A stretch of DNA of 64,000 nt, taken from assembly GCA_937996235.1 (NCBI GenBank), contig CALKVK010000038.1:248001-312000 (forward strand), given 5' to 3'. This document shows, piece after piece, positions 41,776-51,237 of this stretch. The notes beneath the pieces were generated by a model. That model did no database searches. It was not told the origin of the DNA and saw only the letters and a program-made list of their open reading frames with translations. Numbering within the stretch: position 1 is the stretch's first letter; every line of letters begins with the position of its first letter. The translations under genes and the position numbers were made by a program. This DNA is from an uncultured bacterium (lineage in GTDB: Bacteria > Planctomycetota > JAJSAM01 > JAJVHW01).

Positions 41776-43542
41776 TCAGCGCCGGACGACGTGCACGCGG
41801 TTCCGCGCGACGTCGCCGAGGTCCGTCTCGCGGCCGCCCGGCCAGAGCACGCGCGCGCGGACCGTCGCCGAGCCGTCGAGACCGAAGAGGAGCCGCGGGT
41901 CCTGCGAGCCGGCGTAGCCGCTGCCGAGGAGCAGCGTGCGCCGCAGCACGCGGCCGTCCGCGAGCGTCACTTCGACCACCGCCCCGGCGGGCATCGTGAG
42001 CGGCGCGGCGCCGCGCAGGTCGAAGCCGACGAAGCCGCGCGTCTCGCCGCCGTCGTTGCGGAGCAGCGCCGGCGCGCTCTGCTGCGCGATCACGAGCAGG
42101 TCGGTGTCGCCGTCGTCGTCGAAGTCGGCGGCGCACGCGGTGCGCCACTGGCGCGCGTCCGCGAAGTGCGGACCCGCCGCGGCCGAGGCGTCCGCGAAGC
42201 CGGGGCGCAGACCGCCGAGACCGCGCAGGAGCAGCGGCGTCTCCTCGCCGCGCACGGGCGGCGAGCCGGGCACGCTCTCGCCGGGGTAGACGTGGCCCGC
42301 GGTCACGTACGCGTCGAGCCGTGCGTCGCCGTCGAAGTCGGCGAGCACGACCGCCCACGAGACGCGCTCCTGCCGCGGCACGCTGAACGCGGCGGCGACG
42401 CCGAGCTCCTCGAAGAGCGGCCGGTCCGCGGCGCCCGTGCGGTTGCGGTAGAGCGCGTTGTACTCGCCGACGAAGTTCGCGACGGCGAGCTCGGGGCGGC
42501 CGTCGGCGTCGAGGTCGGCGGCGTCGATGCCCATCGAGCCCTGCGGCAGGAAGTTGTCGTTGCCGGCAGCGCCTGCGCGCACGGCCTGGTTCGCGAGGCG
42601 GCCCGTGCCGTCGTTCACGAGCAGCTCGTTGTCCTTGCCGTCGTTCGCGACGTAGACGTCGAGGTCGCCATCGCCGTCGAGGTCGGCGACCAGCGCCTGG
42701 AGCGACGGTCCCGGCACGGCGTCGCACCAGCCCTCGCGCTGCTCGAAGCGGCCGTCCGCGCGCTGGAAGAACAGCAGGTTCGGCTGCGGCGTGAGACCCG
42801 CGGGGCCGCAGTACGTCGTCATGCCGCGCCACATGCACTGCCGCGGACCGCGGCCGCTGCGCCGGATCAGCTCGATGCGCTCGCGCTGGTCCACGTAGCG
42901 GCACACGAACAGGTCGAGCCGGCCGTCGCCGTCGAGGTCGCCCCACGAGACGGACGCGCTGCACGACCACTGCGGCTGGACGACGCCGCGCGCGGCCGCG
43001 ACCTCCTCGAACGTGCCGTCGCCGCGGTTGCGCCAGAGGTGCAGGACGTCGTAGCCCGCGACGGCGACGTCCACGTGGCCGTCGCCGTCGAAGTCGGCGG
43101 CCGCGCAGCCGAGCGTGTAGCCGGTCTCGTCGATGCCGGCGCGCGCGGTGACGTCGCGGAAGCGCAGGCCGCCCAGGTTCTCGAAGAGCCGCGTGCGGCA
43201 GCCCTCGGGCACGACGACGTCGCCGGCCTCGTCCATGTCGGCGCCGCCGAGCAGCAGCACGTCCTGGTCGCCGTCGCCGTCGAAGTCGAGGCACGCGGCC
43301 CCGCCGCCCACCGTCTCGAGCACCCAGTTCTTGCGCTCGGCCGCGCCCGCGTGGAGGACGTGGCCGGCGAGGCCCGCGCCCTCGGAGACGTCGGTGAAGC
43401 GCGGGCCGGCCGGCTGCGGCACGACCGGCGGCGGAGCTGCAGGCGGCGCGGCGGGCGCGGGCGCGGCGCCGTCGCACGCCGCAGCGGCGAGCACGACGGC
43501 GGCGAGACGCGGGAGCCGGTGAACGATGCGGGCCGGCCTCAC
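41776..43542 (-). CDS. FG-GAP repeat lipoprotein with UnbV/CRTAC-like end
   Basis: A protein of 588 residues with a lipobox (VLAAAAC, Cys about 23) and a Pro/Ala linker. Then come at least seven FG-GAP/VCBS units with calcium-type loops such as DFDGDGDQDVLLLG, DFDGDGHVDVAVAG, DLDGDGRLDLFVC, DLDGDGDLDVYVAND and DFDDDGDTDLLVIA, forming a beta-propeller like integrin alpha. The C-terminal part (GFVGFDLRGAAPL, ARVLWPGGRETDLG) matches the ASPIC/UnbV module of CRTAC1-like proteins. Its GTG overlaps the stop of the MacB-like permease gene as GTGA, making it the last gene of the efflux operon. Its role there is unknown; a cell-surface or periplasmic binding function is likely. Confidence 0.88.
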   Translation of the reverse strand: MRPARIVHRLPRLAAVVLAAAACDGAAPAPAAPPAAPPPVVPQPAGPRFTDVSEGAGLAGHVLHAGAAERKNWVLETVGGGAACLDFDGDGDQDVLLLGGADMDEAGDVVVPEGCRTRLFENLGGLRFRDVTARAGIDETGYTLGCAAADFDGDGHVDVAVAGYDVLHLWRNRGDGTFEEVAAARGVVQPQWSCSASVSWGDLDGDGRLDLFVCRYVDQRERIELIRRSGRGPRQCMWRGMTTYCGPAGLTPQPNLLFFQRADGRFEQREGWCDAVPGPSLQALVADLDGDGDLDVYVANDGKDNELLVNDGTGRLANQAVRAGAAGNDNFLPQGSMGIDAADLDADGRPELAVANFVGEYNALYRNRTGAADRPLFEELGVAAAFSVPRQERVSWAVVLADFDGDARLDAYVTAGHVYPGESVPGSPPVRGEETPLLLRGLGGLRPGFADASAAAGPHFADARQWRTACAADFDDDGDTDLLVIAQQSAPALLRNDGGETRGFVGFDLRGAAPLTMPAGAVVEVTLADGRVLRRTLLLGSGYAGSQDPRLLFGLDGSATVRARVLWPGGRETDLGDVARNRVHVVRR

Positions 43543-44810
43543 TCGTGTCGCAGGGCCTGGATGGGGTCGAGGTGGCTCGCGCGCCAGGCGGGGAACAGCC
43601 CCGAGAGGATGCCGACGCCGCACGCCACGACGAGCGCCGAGAGCGCGACCTCGGGCGTGAAGTGCGCCTCCCACTTGGTGTAGCCCGCCATGAGCTGCGT
43701 CCCGACCCAGCCGGTGCCGATGCCGAGCACGCCGCCCGCGAAGGCGATGAGCACGGTCTCGAGCAGGAACTGCGTCATGATGTGCACGCGCTTCGCACCG
43801 ATCGCGCGGCGGATGCCGATCTCGCGCGTCCGCTCGGTGACGGTCGCGAGCATGATGTTCGCGATGCCGATGCCGCCGACGAGCAGCGAGATGGCGGCGA
43901 TCAGGAGCAGCGCGATGTTGAAGACGCGCTGGTACTCGCGGCGCTGCGCGAGCAGCTCGAGCGGCACCACGAGTTCGTAGTCGCGGTTCTCGTGGAAGCG
44001 CTCGAGCAGCGTGCGCACCATGTGCGCGACCGGCAGCACGTCGCCCTGCCGCCCGACCTGCACGACCATCTGGTTCAGCTCGATGTCCGTCGCCTCGAAC
44101 TGCCCGCTGCGGCGCGAGAACGAGCGCGTGCCGATGCGCGCGAGCACCGTGCCGTACGGCACGTAGACCTCGTTCTCGCCGTGCTCCGGGTCCTTCAGCG
44201 CCTTGCGCATGAGGCCCTGGAACTCCTCGTCCGCGAGCACGCCGACGACCTCGTAGAGCTGCTCGCCGACGAGCAGCTCGTAGCCGATCGGGTCGCCGTA
44301 GTGGCCGAGCGAGCGCAGGAGCTGCTGGTGCACGACGGCGACCGGCCGGCGCTCGCGCTCGTCGGCTTCGGTCAGCGTGCGGCCCTTCGCCACGTGCGTC
44401 TTCGTCGCCGCGAAGTACTCGGGCGTGACGCCGTGCACGATCACGTCGCCCTTGCTGCTGCCCTCCCACGCGCGCTCCGTGTAGCTGTGCACGGGGAGCA
44501 CGGCGTCGATGCCGGGCACGGTCTCGACGATCTGGTCGCGGTCCGCGAACTTGAGGCCGTACGAGAGCACCCACGAGCGCTGCGCGTTGGCGCTCTTGTC
44601 CTCGGGCGGCTTCACGCTGTTGACGATCACGTTCGTGATGCCGAGCTTGTCGATCTGACGCAGGATCTGCTCCTCGGCGCCGCGCCCGAGGGCCATCATC
44701 GTGACGACCGACGCGATGCCGAACACGACGCCGAGCGTCGTGAGCAGCGAGCGCAGCGCGTAGCCGCGCAGGTTGCGCAGCGCGATCGCGGCGAACTCGA
44801 GCAGCCTCAC
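43539..44810 (-). CDS. MacB-type ABC transporter permease
   Basis: A protein of 423 residues. Four membrane helices surround a large periplasmic domain, as in MacB/FtsX permeases: one at about 18-40 (LTTLGVVFGIASVVTMMALG), the periplasmic part at about 45-290, and three C-terminal helices (LLLIAAISLLVGGIGIANIM, LLETVLIAFAGGVLGIGTG, VVACGVGILSGLFPAW). The family motifs TERTREIGIRRAIGAK and PAWRASHLDPIQALRHE are present. With the ATPase it forms a mechanotransmission pump that works with a MacA-like adaptor and TolC. The GTG start overlaps the ATPase stop as GTGA. Confidence 0.94.
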   Translation of the reverse strand: MRLLEFAAIALRNLRGYALRSLLTTLGVVFGIASVVTMMALGRGAEEQILRQIDKLGITNVIVNSVKPPEDKSANAQRSWVLSYGLKFADRDQIVETVPGIDAVLPVHSYTERAWEGSSKGDVIVHGVTPEYFAATKTHVAKGRTLTEADERERRPVAVVHQQLLRSLGHYGDPIGYELLVGEQLYEVVGVLADEEFQGLMRKALKDPEHGENEVYVPYGTVLARIGTRSFSRRSGQFEATDIELNQMVVQVGRQGDVLPVAHMVRTLLERFHENRDYELVVPLELLAQRREYQRVFNIALLLIAAISLLVGGIGIANIMLATVTERTREIGIRRAIGAKRVHIMTQFLLETVLIAFAGGVLGIGTGWVGTQLMAGYTKWEAHFTPEVALSALVVACGVGILSGLFPAWRASHLDPIQALRHE

Positions 44811-45529
44811 GCCGCCGCCCCGCGACGTTCGTCGCTCTCGATCGTGCCGTCCTTGATGCGGATGCGCCGCGGCGCGTGCTCGGCCACGCTGCGGTCGTGC
44901 GTGATGAGCACCACCGTCCGGCCCTCGGCGTGGATCGCGTCGATCAGCTCGAGGATGCGCCGGCCCGTCTCGGAGTCGAGGTTGCCCGTCGGCTCGTCGG
45001 CGAGGAGCAGCGGCGGGTCGTGGACGAGCGCGCGCGCGATCGCGGAGCGCTGCTGCTCGCCGCCCGAGAGCTGCGTCGGCAGGTGGTGCACGCGGTGCGA
45101 GAGGCCGACGCGCTCGAGCGCCGCGAGCGCGCGCCGGCGCCGCTCGCCGCGTGCGACGCCCGCGTAGAAGAGCGGCACCTCGACGTTCTCCGCCACGCTG
45201 AGCTGCGGGATGAGCTGGAACGACTGGAACACGAAGCCGATCTCGCGCAGCCGCAGCTCGCTCAGGCGGTCGTCGCGCAGCGCGAGCACGTCCTCGCCCG
45301 CGAGCGAGTAGCTGCCGGCGCTCGGGCGGTCGAGGCAGCCGAGGATCGAGAGCAGCGTGCTCTTGCCGGAGCCGGAGGCGCCGACGATCGCCGCGTACTC
45401 GCCGCGCTCGACCACGAGCGAGACGCCGCGCAGCACCTCGACGCGCGCGTCGGCCTCGCCGTACCAGCGGCGCAGGTCGTGCGCCTCGATCAGGGCGGTG
45501 CGGCTCCGGGCGGTGTGGGGATGCGCCAT
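44807..45529 (-). CDS. MacB-type ABC transporter ATPase
   Basis: A protein of 240 residues with the full set of ABC motifs: Walker A GASGSGKST (about 51-59), Q-loop FVFQSFQLIPQL, signature LSGGEQQRSAIARAL, Walker B LLLADEPTGNLD and switch His in LITHDRS. The LADEPTGNLDS form is typical of the MacB/LolD/FtsE group. It powers the permease encoded next. In canonical MacB the ATPase and permease are one chain; here they are separate overlapping genes. The ATG lies 11 bases after the stop of the adaptor gene. Confidence 0.95.
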   Translation of the reverse strand: MAHPHTARSRTALIEAHDLRRWYGEADARVEVLRGVSLVVERGEYAAIVGASGSGKSTLLSILGCLDRPSAGSYSLAGEDVLALRDDRLSELRLREIGFVFQSFQLIPQLSVAENVEVPLFYAGVARGERRRRALAALERVGLSHRVHHLPTQLSGGEQQRSAIARALVHDPPLLLADEPTGNLDSETGRRILELIDAIHAEGRTVVLITHDRSVAEHAPRRIRIKDGTIESDERRGAAA

Positions 45530-45539
45530 GGCGAGCGGG

Positions 45540-47039
45540 TCAGGGGCGGCCCTTCTCGGGGGCGCCCTCGGGCGCGCCGGGCTGCCCGCCCGCGCCGCCG
45601 CCCTCCGCGGCCTTCTCGGGGTTGTAGAGCGCCACGTCCTCGCCCTCGGCGAGGCCCTTCGTCACGACCACGTACTGGCTGTTGCCGGGCGCGATCTCGA
45701 CGGCGAGGCGCTCGTACCCCGAGCCGCTCTTGCGGAAGACCCAGTACTTGCCGCGCTCCGCGAACACGCACTGCGCGGGCACCGCGACGACGCCCTTCAG
45801 CTCGCCGACGAGGATCTCGACGCGCGACGTGAGCCCGGGCTTCAGCTCCATGTTCGCGAGGTCGCCCTGGAGCGAGACCTCGACCTCGAAGCGCTTCGTG
45901 TCGTCGCCCCAGCGCCGGCGCTGCGTCTGCGGCACGACCGCGACGCGCGTGACCTCGCCCTCGAGCGTGCTGCCGCGCGCGGTCTCGACGACCACGAACG
46001 CGCGCTGCCCGACCTCGATGCGCGCGATGTCCGCCTCGTGCACGGCCACGAGCACCTGCATCTCGCGCAGGTCCGGGAGCGTCAGGAACGCCTGCTTCGA
46101 GTAGACGTTCTCGCCCACCTTGATCTCGCGCTCGTCCCACGGGTTGCGCGCGTCGCCGTAGATGACGATGCCGGGGCCCGGCGCGCGGATCACCATGTTC
46201 GCGAGCACCTCCTGGCGCTCCGCGAGCCGCGCCTCGACGTTGCCGTGCTCGCTCCTCTGGCGGTCGAGCTCGGCGCGGCGCTGCCCCTCGCGCGCGAGCG
46301 CGCGCTGCTTCGTGCGCTCGACCTCGAGGCCCGCGTTGTGCACGTCGGCCTCGCGCTGCTGGCGGGCCTTCGGCGCCTCGTAGACGAGGTACGTCTGCAC
46401 GTCGAGCCGCGCGAGCTCGAGGTCCGACTTCGCCTTCACCAGGTTGATGCGCTCCTCCTCGACCTGCTCCGTCGTGACGAAGCCCTCCTCGAGGAGCGCG
46501 GGCATCTGGTCGTACTTGCGCTGGGCGCGCTCGAGCGACGACTCGCACTCGGCGACGCGCGTCTCGCGGCGCGTCTTCTCCTGCACGTACTCGCCCTTCT
46601 CGAAGCGCTCGAGCTCGATCTCCGCGAACTTCAGCTTCAGCTCGGCGTCGCGCACGTCCGCCTCGTTCTGGCTGAGCTGGATGTCGAGCTCCGCGGTCGC
46701 CGCCTTGACCTCGCCCTCGAGCTGGATCGTGCGGTTGCGCAGGTCCTCGATCTCCTTCAGGAGATCGGTGCTGTCGAGCTCGCAGAGCACGTCGCCCGCC
46801 TTCACCGCGACGCCCTCGTCGACGAGCGTGACGATCTTCGCGGTGCCCGGGATGTTCGGGCGCACGAGGATCTGGTTGCGCGCCTTGAGCGCCCCCTTCT
46901 CGGAGACCGTCACGCGCAGGTCGCGCTTCGTGACGTGGAACGCCGCGATGTCGGGCACGTCCGCGCCGGCGTCGCCGCCGCACGCGGCCGCGACGAGCGC
47001 GAAGAGCGTCAGCGCTGCGGTTGCACGAAGTCCTGCCAC
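45540..47039 (-). CDS. MacA/HlyD-type periplasmic adaptor lipoprotein
   Basis: A protein of 499 residues with a lipobox (FALVAAAC, Cys about 20). A barrel-sandwich half (VTVSEKGALKARNQILVRPN) is followed by a long coiled-coil hairpin (about 95-280: DLLKEIEDLRNRTIQLEGEV, SDLELARLDVQTYL, RAELDRQRSEHGNVEARLAE). The second lipoyl half (ANMVIRAPGPGIVIYGDARN) and beta-barrel domains follow (EGEVTRVAVVPQ, LKPGLTSRVEILVGELKGVV). It bridges the MacB-like pump and TolC in the periplasm. The coiled coil is longer than in E. coli MacA. The GTG start has GGAGGAGGAC upstream and overlaps the end of the TolC gene by 31 bases. Confidence 0.92.
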   Translation of the reverse strand: MAGLRATAALTLFALVAAACGGDAGADVPDIAAFHVTKRDLRVTVSEKGALKARNQILVRPNIPGTAKIVTLVDEGVAVKAGDVLCELDSTDLLKEIEDLRNRTIQLEGEVKAATAELDIQLSQNEADVRDAELKLKFAEIELERFEKGEYVQEKTRRETRVAECESSLERAQRKYDQMPALLEEGFVTTEQVEEERINLVKAKSDLELARLDVQTYLVYEAPKARQQREADVHNAGLEVERTKQRALAREGQRRAELDRQRSEHGNVEARLAERQEVLANMVIRAPGPGIVIYGDARNPWDEREIKVGENVYSKQAFLTLPDLREMQVLVAVHEADIARIEVGQRAFVVVETARGSTLEGEVTRVAVVPQTQRRRWGDDTKRFEVEVSLQGDLANMELKPGLTSRVEILVGELKGVVAVPAQCVFAERGKYWVFRKSGSGYERLAVEIAPGNSQYVVVTKGLAEGEDVALYNPEKAAEGGGAGGQPGAPEGAPEKGRP

Positions 47040-48595
47040 GTGCCGTCCTCCTCCATGAGCATCAGACCCGCGTCGCGCAGGAGCTGCTGGCGCGCGGTCG
47101 CGACGTTCGCCCGCTCGCGCACCAGGCGGTCCTGCGCGTCGGCGCGCGCGATGAGCGCGTCGGTCAGGTCGCGGTTGCCGATCTCGCCCTGCTCGAAGCG
47201 CAGGCGCGCGACCTTCGCGTTCTTCTCCTCGCTCGCGACGATGCGCTCCTGGATCGAGTAGCTGTTCTCGGCGGAGCGCAGGCTGCGCAGCGAGTCGCGC
47301 ACGTCGGAGATCACCTGTTCCTCGGCGAGCGCGAGGCCGCGCCGCGCGCGGTCGAGCTCGATCTGCGCGCGCCGCAGCTCGCCGCGCTCGCGCACCCGGT
47401 CGAGCGGCAGCTCCAGCGAGACCCCCAGCGTGTACGACGCGTCGTCGCGCCCCAGGTCGCCGACGCCCCGCGCGGGGTCGGAGCGCCACGTGCGCACGGC
47501 TTCGACGCCGAGGTCGGGCAGCATGTTCCGCTCGCGCACGCGCACGTGGCGCTCGGCGTCGTCCACCTGGTCGCGCGCGCTCATGAGGTCGAGGCGGCTC
47601 GCCAGCGCGACCGCGATCGCGCGCTCGAGCGGCAGCGCCAGCTCGGCCGGCGCGGGGATCTCGTCGGCGATGTCGAACGCGACGCCGGTGTCGAGCCCGA
47701 GCAGGATCTTGAAGCGGTCGAGGCGCGCCTCGAACTCCTGCCGCGCGTCGATGAGGTTGTTCTCGGCGGTCAGGTACTCGCGCGTCGCGCGGAACTTGTC
47801 CACCTCGCTCACGCGCCCGACCTGGAAGAGCGCCTCCGACCGGCGCTTCAGGAACTCGAAGCTCTCGAGCGACAGCTCGCGGTTGCGGATGACCTGGTGC
47901 TGCGAGACGAGCGCGTAGTAGTCGCGCTGCACACGCAGGGCGAGGTCCTGCCGCGCGAGGTCGTAGTCGCGCACGTCGTACAGCGCCTGGCGCTCGGCGT
48001 CGGTGAGCTGCTCGTGGCTGGACTCGTAGCCCGCGCCGCGCAGGAGCGGCTGCCGCAGGCGCGCGACGAGCGAGCCGTCGGCGCTCGAGTCGGCGCGGTC
48101 GGAGAGGCCGTGCTGCCGCGACACGTCGCCCGCGAGCGTCGCCTCGCCGCCGGTCGGCAGGAGGTCCGTGAGCGACAGCGCGGCGGACTCGTCGCGCAGC
48201 ATCTCGCGCCCGTCGCCGCCGCTGACGACCGACGCGACGGACCCCGCGAGCCGCGCGCCCGTGTCGTGCCGCGCGTTGCGCAGCGCCACGGCGGACAGCG
48301 TCACCGACTCGCGCCGCGTGCGCAGGTCGCGGTTGTGCGCGGCCGCGATGCGCAGCGCGTCGCCGAGCGACACGACCGCGGGCACGTCGATGTCGGCGGG
48401 GACGCGCGCGTCGGCGCCCTTCGCGAGGACCTCGTGCGCCGCGGCGCGGTCGGCCGCGACGCGCTGCTCGATGCCCGCGACGATCGCCTCGGTCTCGCGC
48501 TCCGACAGGCGCAGCGCGGGGGCCGCGCAGCCGGCGACCACGAGCGCCCCGCCGAGGGGCGTCGCGAGCACTCGGAGCTTCCGGCGAAGTGGCAT
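47009..48595 (-). CDS. TolC-family outer membrane efflux lipoprotein
   Basis: A protein of 528 residues with a lipobox (GALVVAGC, Cys about 23), like OprM-type channels. The TolC architecture of two repeated helical halves is visible: LGDALRIAAAHNRDLRTRRE begins the first half and LERAIAVALASRLDLMSARD the second. Long coiled-coil segments follow (EEQVISDVRDSLRSLRSAEN, LRFEQGEIGNRDLTDALIAR). It forms the trimeric outer membrane duct for the adaptor and ABC pump encoded downstream. As the first gene of the five-gene operon it should follow the promoter, but no clear TAnnnT box lies close upstream. Confidence 0.92.
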   Translation of the reverse strand: MPLRRKLRVLATPLGGALVVAGCAAPALRLSERETEAIVAGIEQRVAADRAAAHEVLAKGADARVPADIDVPAVVSLGDALRIAAAHNRDLRTRRESVTLSAVALRNARHDTGARLAGSVASVVSGGDGREMLRDESAALSLTDLLPTGGEATLAGDVSRQHGLSDRADSSADGSLVARLRQPLLRGAGYESSHEQLTDAERQALYDVRDYDLARQDLALRVQRDYYALVSQHQVIRNRELSLESFEFLKRRSEALFQVGRVSEVDKFRATREYLTAENNLIDARQEFEARLDRFKILLGLDTGVAFDIADEIPAPAELALPLERAIAVALASRLDLMSARDQVDDAERHVRVRERNMLPDLGVEAVRTWRSDPARGVGDLGRDDASYTLGVSLELPLDRVRERGELRRAQIELDRARRGLALAEEQVISDVRDSLRSLRSAENSYSIQERIVASEEKNAKVARLRFEQGEIGNRDLTDALIARADAQDRLVRERANVATARQQLLRDAGLMLMEEDGTWQDFVQPQR

Positions 48596-48719
48596 CCGGC
48601 CATTGGACGGGGGGCGCTCGCGCCCCCGTCACGGAAAACGGCGCAGGCTCGGCCGACGCGCTCGCGGGGCGGGGCGCGGCGCGCACCCGGCTAAGACACG
48701 CAGGTCGCGCGCGCGTGGG

Positions 48720-48725
48720 TACGAT
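48720..48725 (+). promoter_or_regulatory. -10 box (TACGAT) six bases before GTG: leaderless start
   Basis: TACGAT-N6-GTG before the matrixin-type protease gene at 48732, in the divergent gap with the TolC gene. Confidence 0.6.
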
Positions 48726-48731
48726 GCCTGC

Positions 48732-51212
48732 GTGACGCGCGACGCCGCCGGGGCCCGGGGTGCCGTGCCGCGGCGCCGCCCGCGGCGCGGCGTGTGGCTC
48801 GTCGGCCTCCTCGGCGCCGCCGCCTACGCGGGCGTGCAGCTCGTGGACGGCAGCGGCAACCCGTACGCGTGGGACCTCGACTCGCCGCAGCCGAACGTCG
48901 TCTCGGGCAAGGTCACCTACTACCTCGACCCCGGAGGCACGCGCGACTTCGTGACGGGGCCCGTGACCGACCTCGACGCGTGCCGCGCCGGCATCGCGAC
49001 GTGGGAGGTCGCGACGTCGCGCCTGCGCTTCCAGGAGGACGCGTCGCGGAGCGCGAACGGCCGCAACGCGAGCGACCGCGTCAACTACGTCGGCTGGGCG
49101 ACGAGCGGCCTCGGCCCGCTCACCCTGGCCGTCACCTTCCCCACGCGCAGCGGCGCGCACGTGCTCGACATGGACGTGCTCTTCAACGAGAGCTACCAGT
49201 GGAACACGGGCACGCCGGGCACGCCGGGCGTCGCGGACATCCAGTCGATCATGACGCACGAGTGGGGCCACGCGCTCGGCGCCGACCACGTGCCGCTCGA
49301 GGCCTCGACGATGTACTTCGCGTCGTCCACGGGCAGCATCGCGTACCGCTCGCTCTCGCCCGACGACGTCGCGCTCGTCGGCTCGATCTATCCGAACGAC
49401 GCGTTCCGCTCGACCACCGGCACGCTCTCGGGCCGCGTGACGCGCGACGGCGCGACGGACCACCGCGCGATCCACGTGGTCGCGGTCTCGCTGGTGACGG
49501 GCGAGCCGGCCGCGTCCACGCTGACCCGACCCGACGGGACGTGGGCGATCCCCGGGCTGCCGCGCGGCGCGTACCGCGTCGTCGCGGCGCCGACCGTGCC
49601 GCTCGAAGGGGCGATGAACTCGTTCTGGACCACGGGGTCCACGAGCTTCCTGCCCGCGATCCTGCGCACGCGCGACACGAACCCGGCGCCGGCGCGCACG
49701 GTGACGGTGCAGCCGGACATGGAGACCGTGGCGCCGGAGTTCGCGGTGCGCTCGAGCGCTCTGCCGTTCGAGCCGAACGACACGATGGGCCAGGCGACGC
49801 TGATCCAGCTCGGCGACGCCGTCGCCGCGCGTCTCGAGAGCGGCGGCGACGAGGACTGGTACGCGTTCGACGCCGTCGCGGGCGACCGCGTGACCGTCGC
49901 GGTGCTCGCGTGGAACCTCGGGAGCACGGCGGATCCCGCCGTCACGCTCACGAACTCCGTCGGTCAGGTCTTCGGGCAGTCCGACGACGTGCGCAGCGAC
50001 GCGCTCTTCGGCACGCGGCCCGAGGGCCCCGACCTCGACGCGCGCGTGATCGGCGCGAGCCTGCCGAACACGGGGCGCTACCTGGTGAAGGTGCGCAACC
50101 AGGCGCCCGGCACGGCGTCCGACAACTTCTACGCGCTCTTCGTGACGCCGGCGTCGGACGCGCCGAGCGCCGCGCTCACCGACGTGGACGTGGTCCCCGG
50201 CCGCGTGGACGCCGACGGCGCGTCCACGCTGACGGTGCGCGTGACGCCGCGCAAGGAGACGGCGGAGGACGTGGGGCCCGGCGCGACGGTGACGCTCACG
50301 CACGACGGCGCCGGCGCGCTCGGCAGCGTGCGCGACGTCGGCGACGGCACGTACGAGGCGCTGCTCACCGCGCCGACGACGCCCGGGCGCGACCGGCTGA
50401 GCGTCACCGTCACGACGACGGCCGGCAGCGCCGCGCTGCCCGACGCGGGCCTCGCGATCTACCTCGGTCCCTTCGACGGCACGTACACCGGCTTCTCCGT
50501 GACGCCCCGCCGCATCGCGGCCGACGGTGTCGCGCAGGCGACGCTGCGGCTCGTCCCGCGCGACGCGCTCGGCGAGGCCCTCGGGTCGGGCCGCAGCGTC
50601 CTCTTCACGCTGGCGACGTGCGACGCGCAGGTCGGCCCCGCGGCGTACGTCTCCTCGGGCACCTACGAGGCGACGGTGACCGCCGGCACGGCGCACGGCG
50701 CGGCGAGCGTCGCGGCGACCGTCGACGGCGTGCGCGTGGACGGTGTCGGCACGCTCCGGTTCGGCTTCCCGCTCGACGAGGTGCTGACGCAGACGCGCGC
50801 GGACGCCGAGTACCTCGCCGCGCTGCCCGGGCTCAAGTCGAAGGCGCTGAGCGCGCTCGCGGCGCTCGTCCGTCAGACCGACAGGGGCCTCGCGGCGCTC
50901 GAGGCCGGGCGCACCGACACCGCGCTCGCGAAGACGAAGAAGGCGCTCGCGAAGCTCGCGTCGGCCGCGCAGCGCGCGAAGGGTGCGCTGCCCGCGCTCG
51001 GCACCGCCGACGAGCTCGCGTCGGCGATCCGGCAGAGCGCGACCGACGCGCGCGAGGCGGCGGTCATCGAGACGGGACGCGACCAACGCCGCGCAGATGC
51101 CGCCGACGACCTCGTGGCCGAAGGCGACGCGTTCCTGGATGCGGGCGACCCGAAGCGCGCCGCCGCACGCTATCTGCGGGCGTGGCGCGCACTGCGTCCG
51201 CTCCAGCCCTGA
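48732..51212 (+). CDS. secreted matrixin-type zinc protease with PPC and Ig-like domains
   Basis: A protein of 826 residues with an N-terminal hydrophobic segment (about 20-36). The metzincin motif HEWGHALGADH (176-186) and Met-turn STMYF (M194) mark an M10-like catalytic domain. A carboxypeptidase-regulatory-like domain follows (about 220-330), then a PPC domain (about 345-470: EPNDTMGQATLIQLGD, DEDWYAFDAVAGDRV) and two invasin-type Ig-like repeats (about 475-680). A Lys/Ala-rich helical tail (about 685-826, DTALAKTKKALAKLASAAQR) resembles the module in the proteins at 27047 and 34658. It should digest extracellular protein or remodel the surface. The start is a leaderless-type GTG. Confidence 0.88.
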   Translation: MTRDAAGARGAVPRRRPRRGVWLVGLLGAAAYAGVQLVDGSGNPYAWDLDSPQPNVVSGKVTYYLDPGGTRDFVTGPVTDLDACRAGIATWEVATSRLRFQEDASRSANGRNASDRVNYVGWATSGLGPLTLAVTFPTRSGAHVLDMDVLFNESYQWNTGTPGTPGVADIQSIMTHEWGHALGADHVPLEASTMYFASSTGSIAYRSLSPDDVALVGSIYPNDAFRSTTGTLSGRVTRDGATDHRAIHVVAVSLVTGEPAASTLTRPDGTWAIPGLPRGAYRVVAAPTVPLEGAMNSFWTTGSTSFLPAILRTRDTNPAPARTVTVQPDMETVAPEFAVRSSALPFEPNDTMGQATLIQLGDAVAARLESGGDEDWYAFDAVAGDRVTVAVLAWNLGSTADPAVTLTNSVGQVFGQSDDVRSDALFGTRPEGPDLDARVIGASLPNTGRYLVKVRNQAPGTASDNFYALFVTPASDAPSAALTDVDVVPGRVDADGASTLTVRVTPRKETAEDVGPGATVTLTHDGAGALGSVRDVGDGTYEALLTAPTTPGRDRLSVTVTTTAGSAALPDAGLAIYLGPFDGTYTGFSVTPRRIAADGVAQATLRLVPRDALGEALGSGRSVLFTLATCDAQVGPAAYVSSGTYEATVTAGTAHGAASVAATVDGVRVDGVGTLRFGFPLDEVLTQTRADAEYLAALPGLKSKALSALAALVRQTDRGLAALEAGRTDTALAKTKKALAKLASAAQRAKGALPALGTADELASAIRQSATDAREAAVIETGRDQRRADAADDLVAEGDAFLDAGDPKRAAARYLRAWRALRPLQP

Positions 51213-51216
51213 AGCG

Positions 51217-51237
51217 GCGCCGGCGTGCGGCCGGCGC
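51217..51237 (+). terminator. GC hairpin after the matrixin-type gene
   Basis: GCGCCGGC, five-base loop GTGCG, GCCGGCGC: a perfect 8-base stem starting five bases after the TGA. No T run follows, so it could stabilise the 3' end rather than end transcription by itself. Confidence 0.4.
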
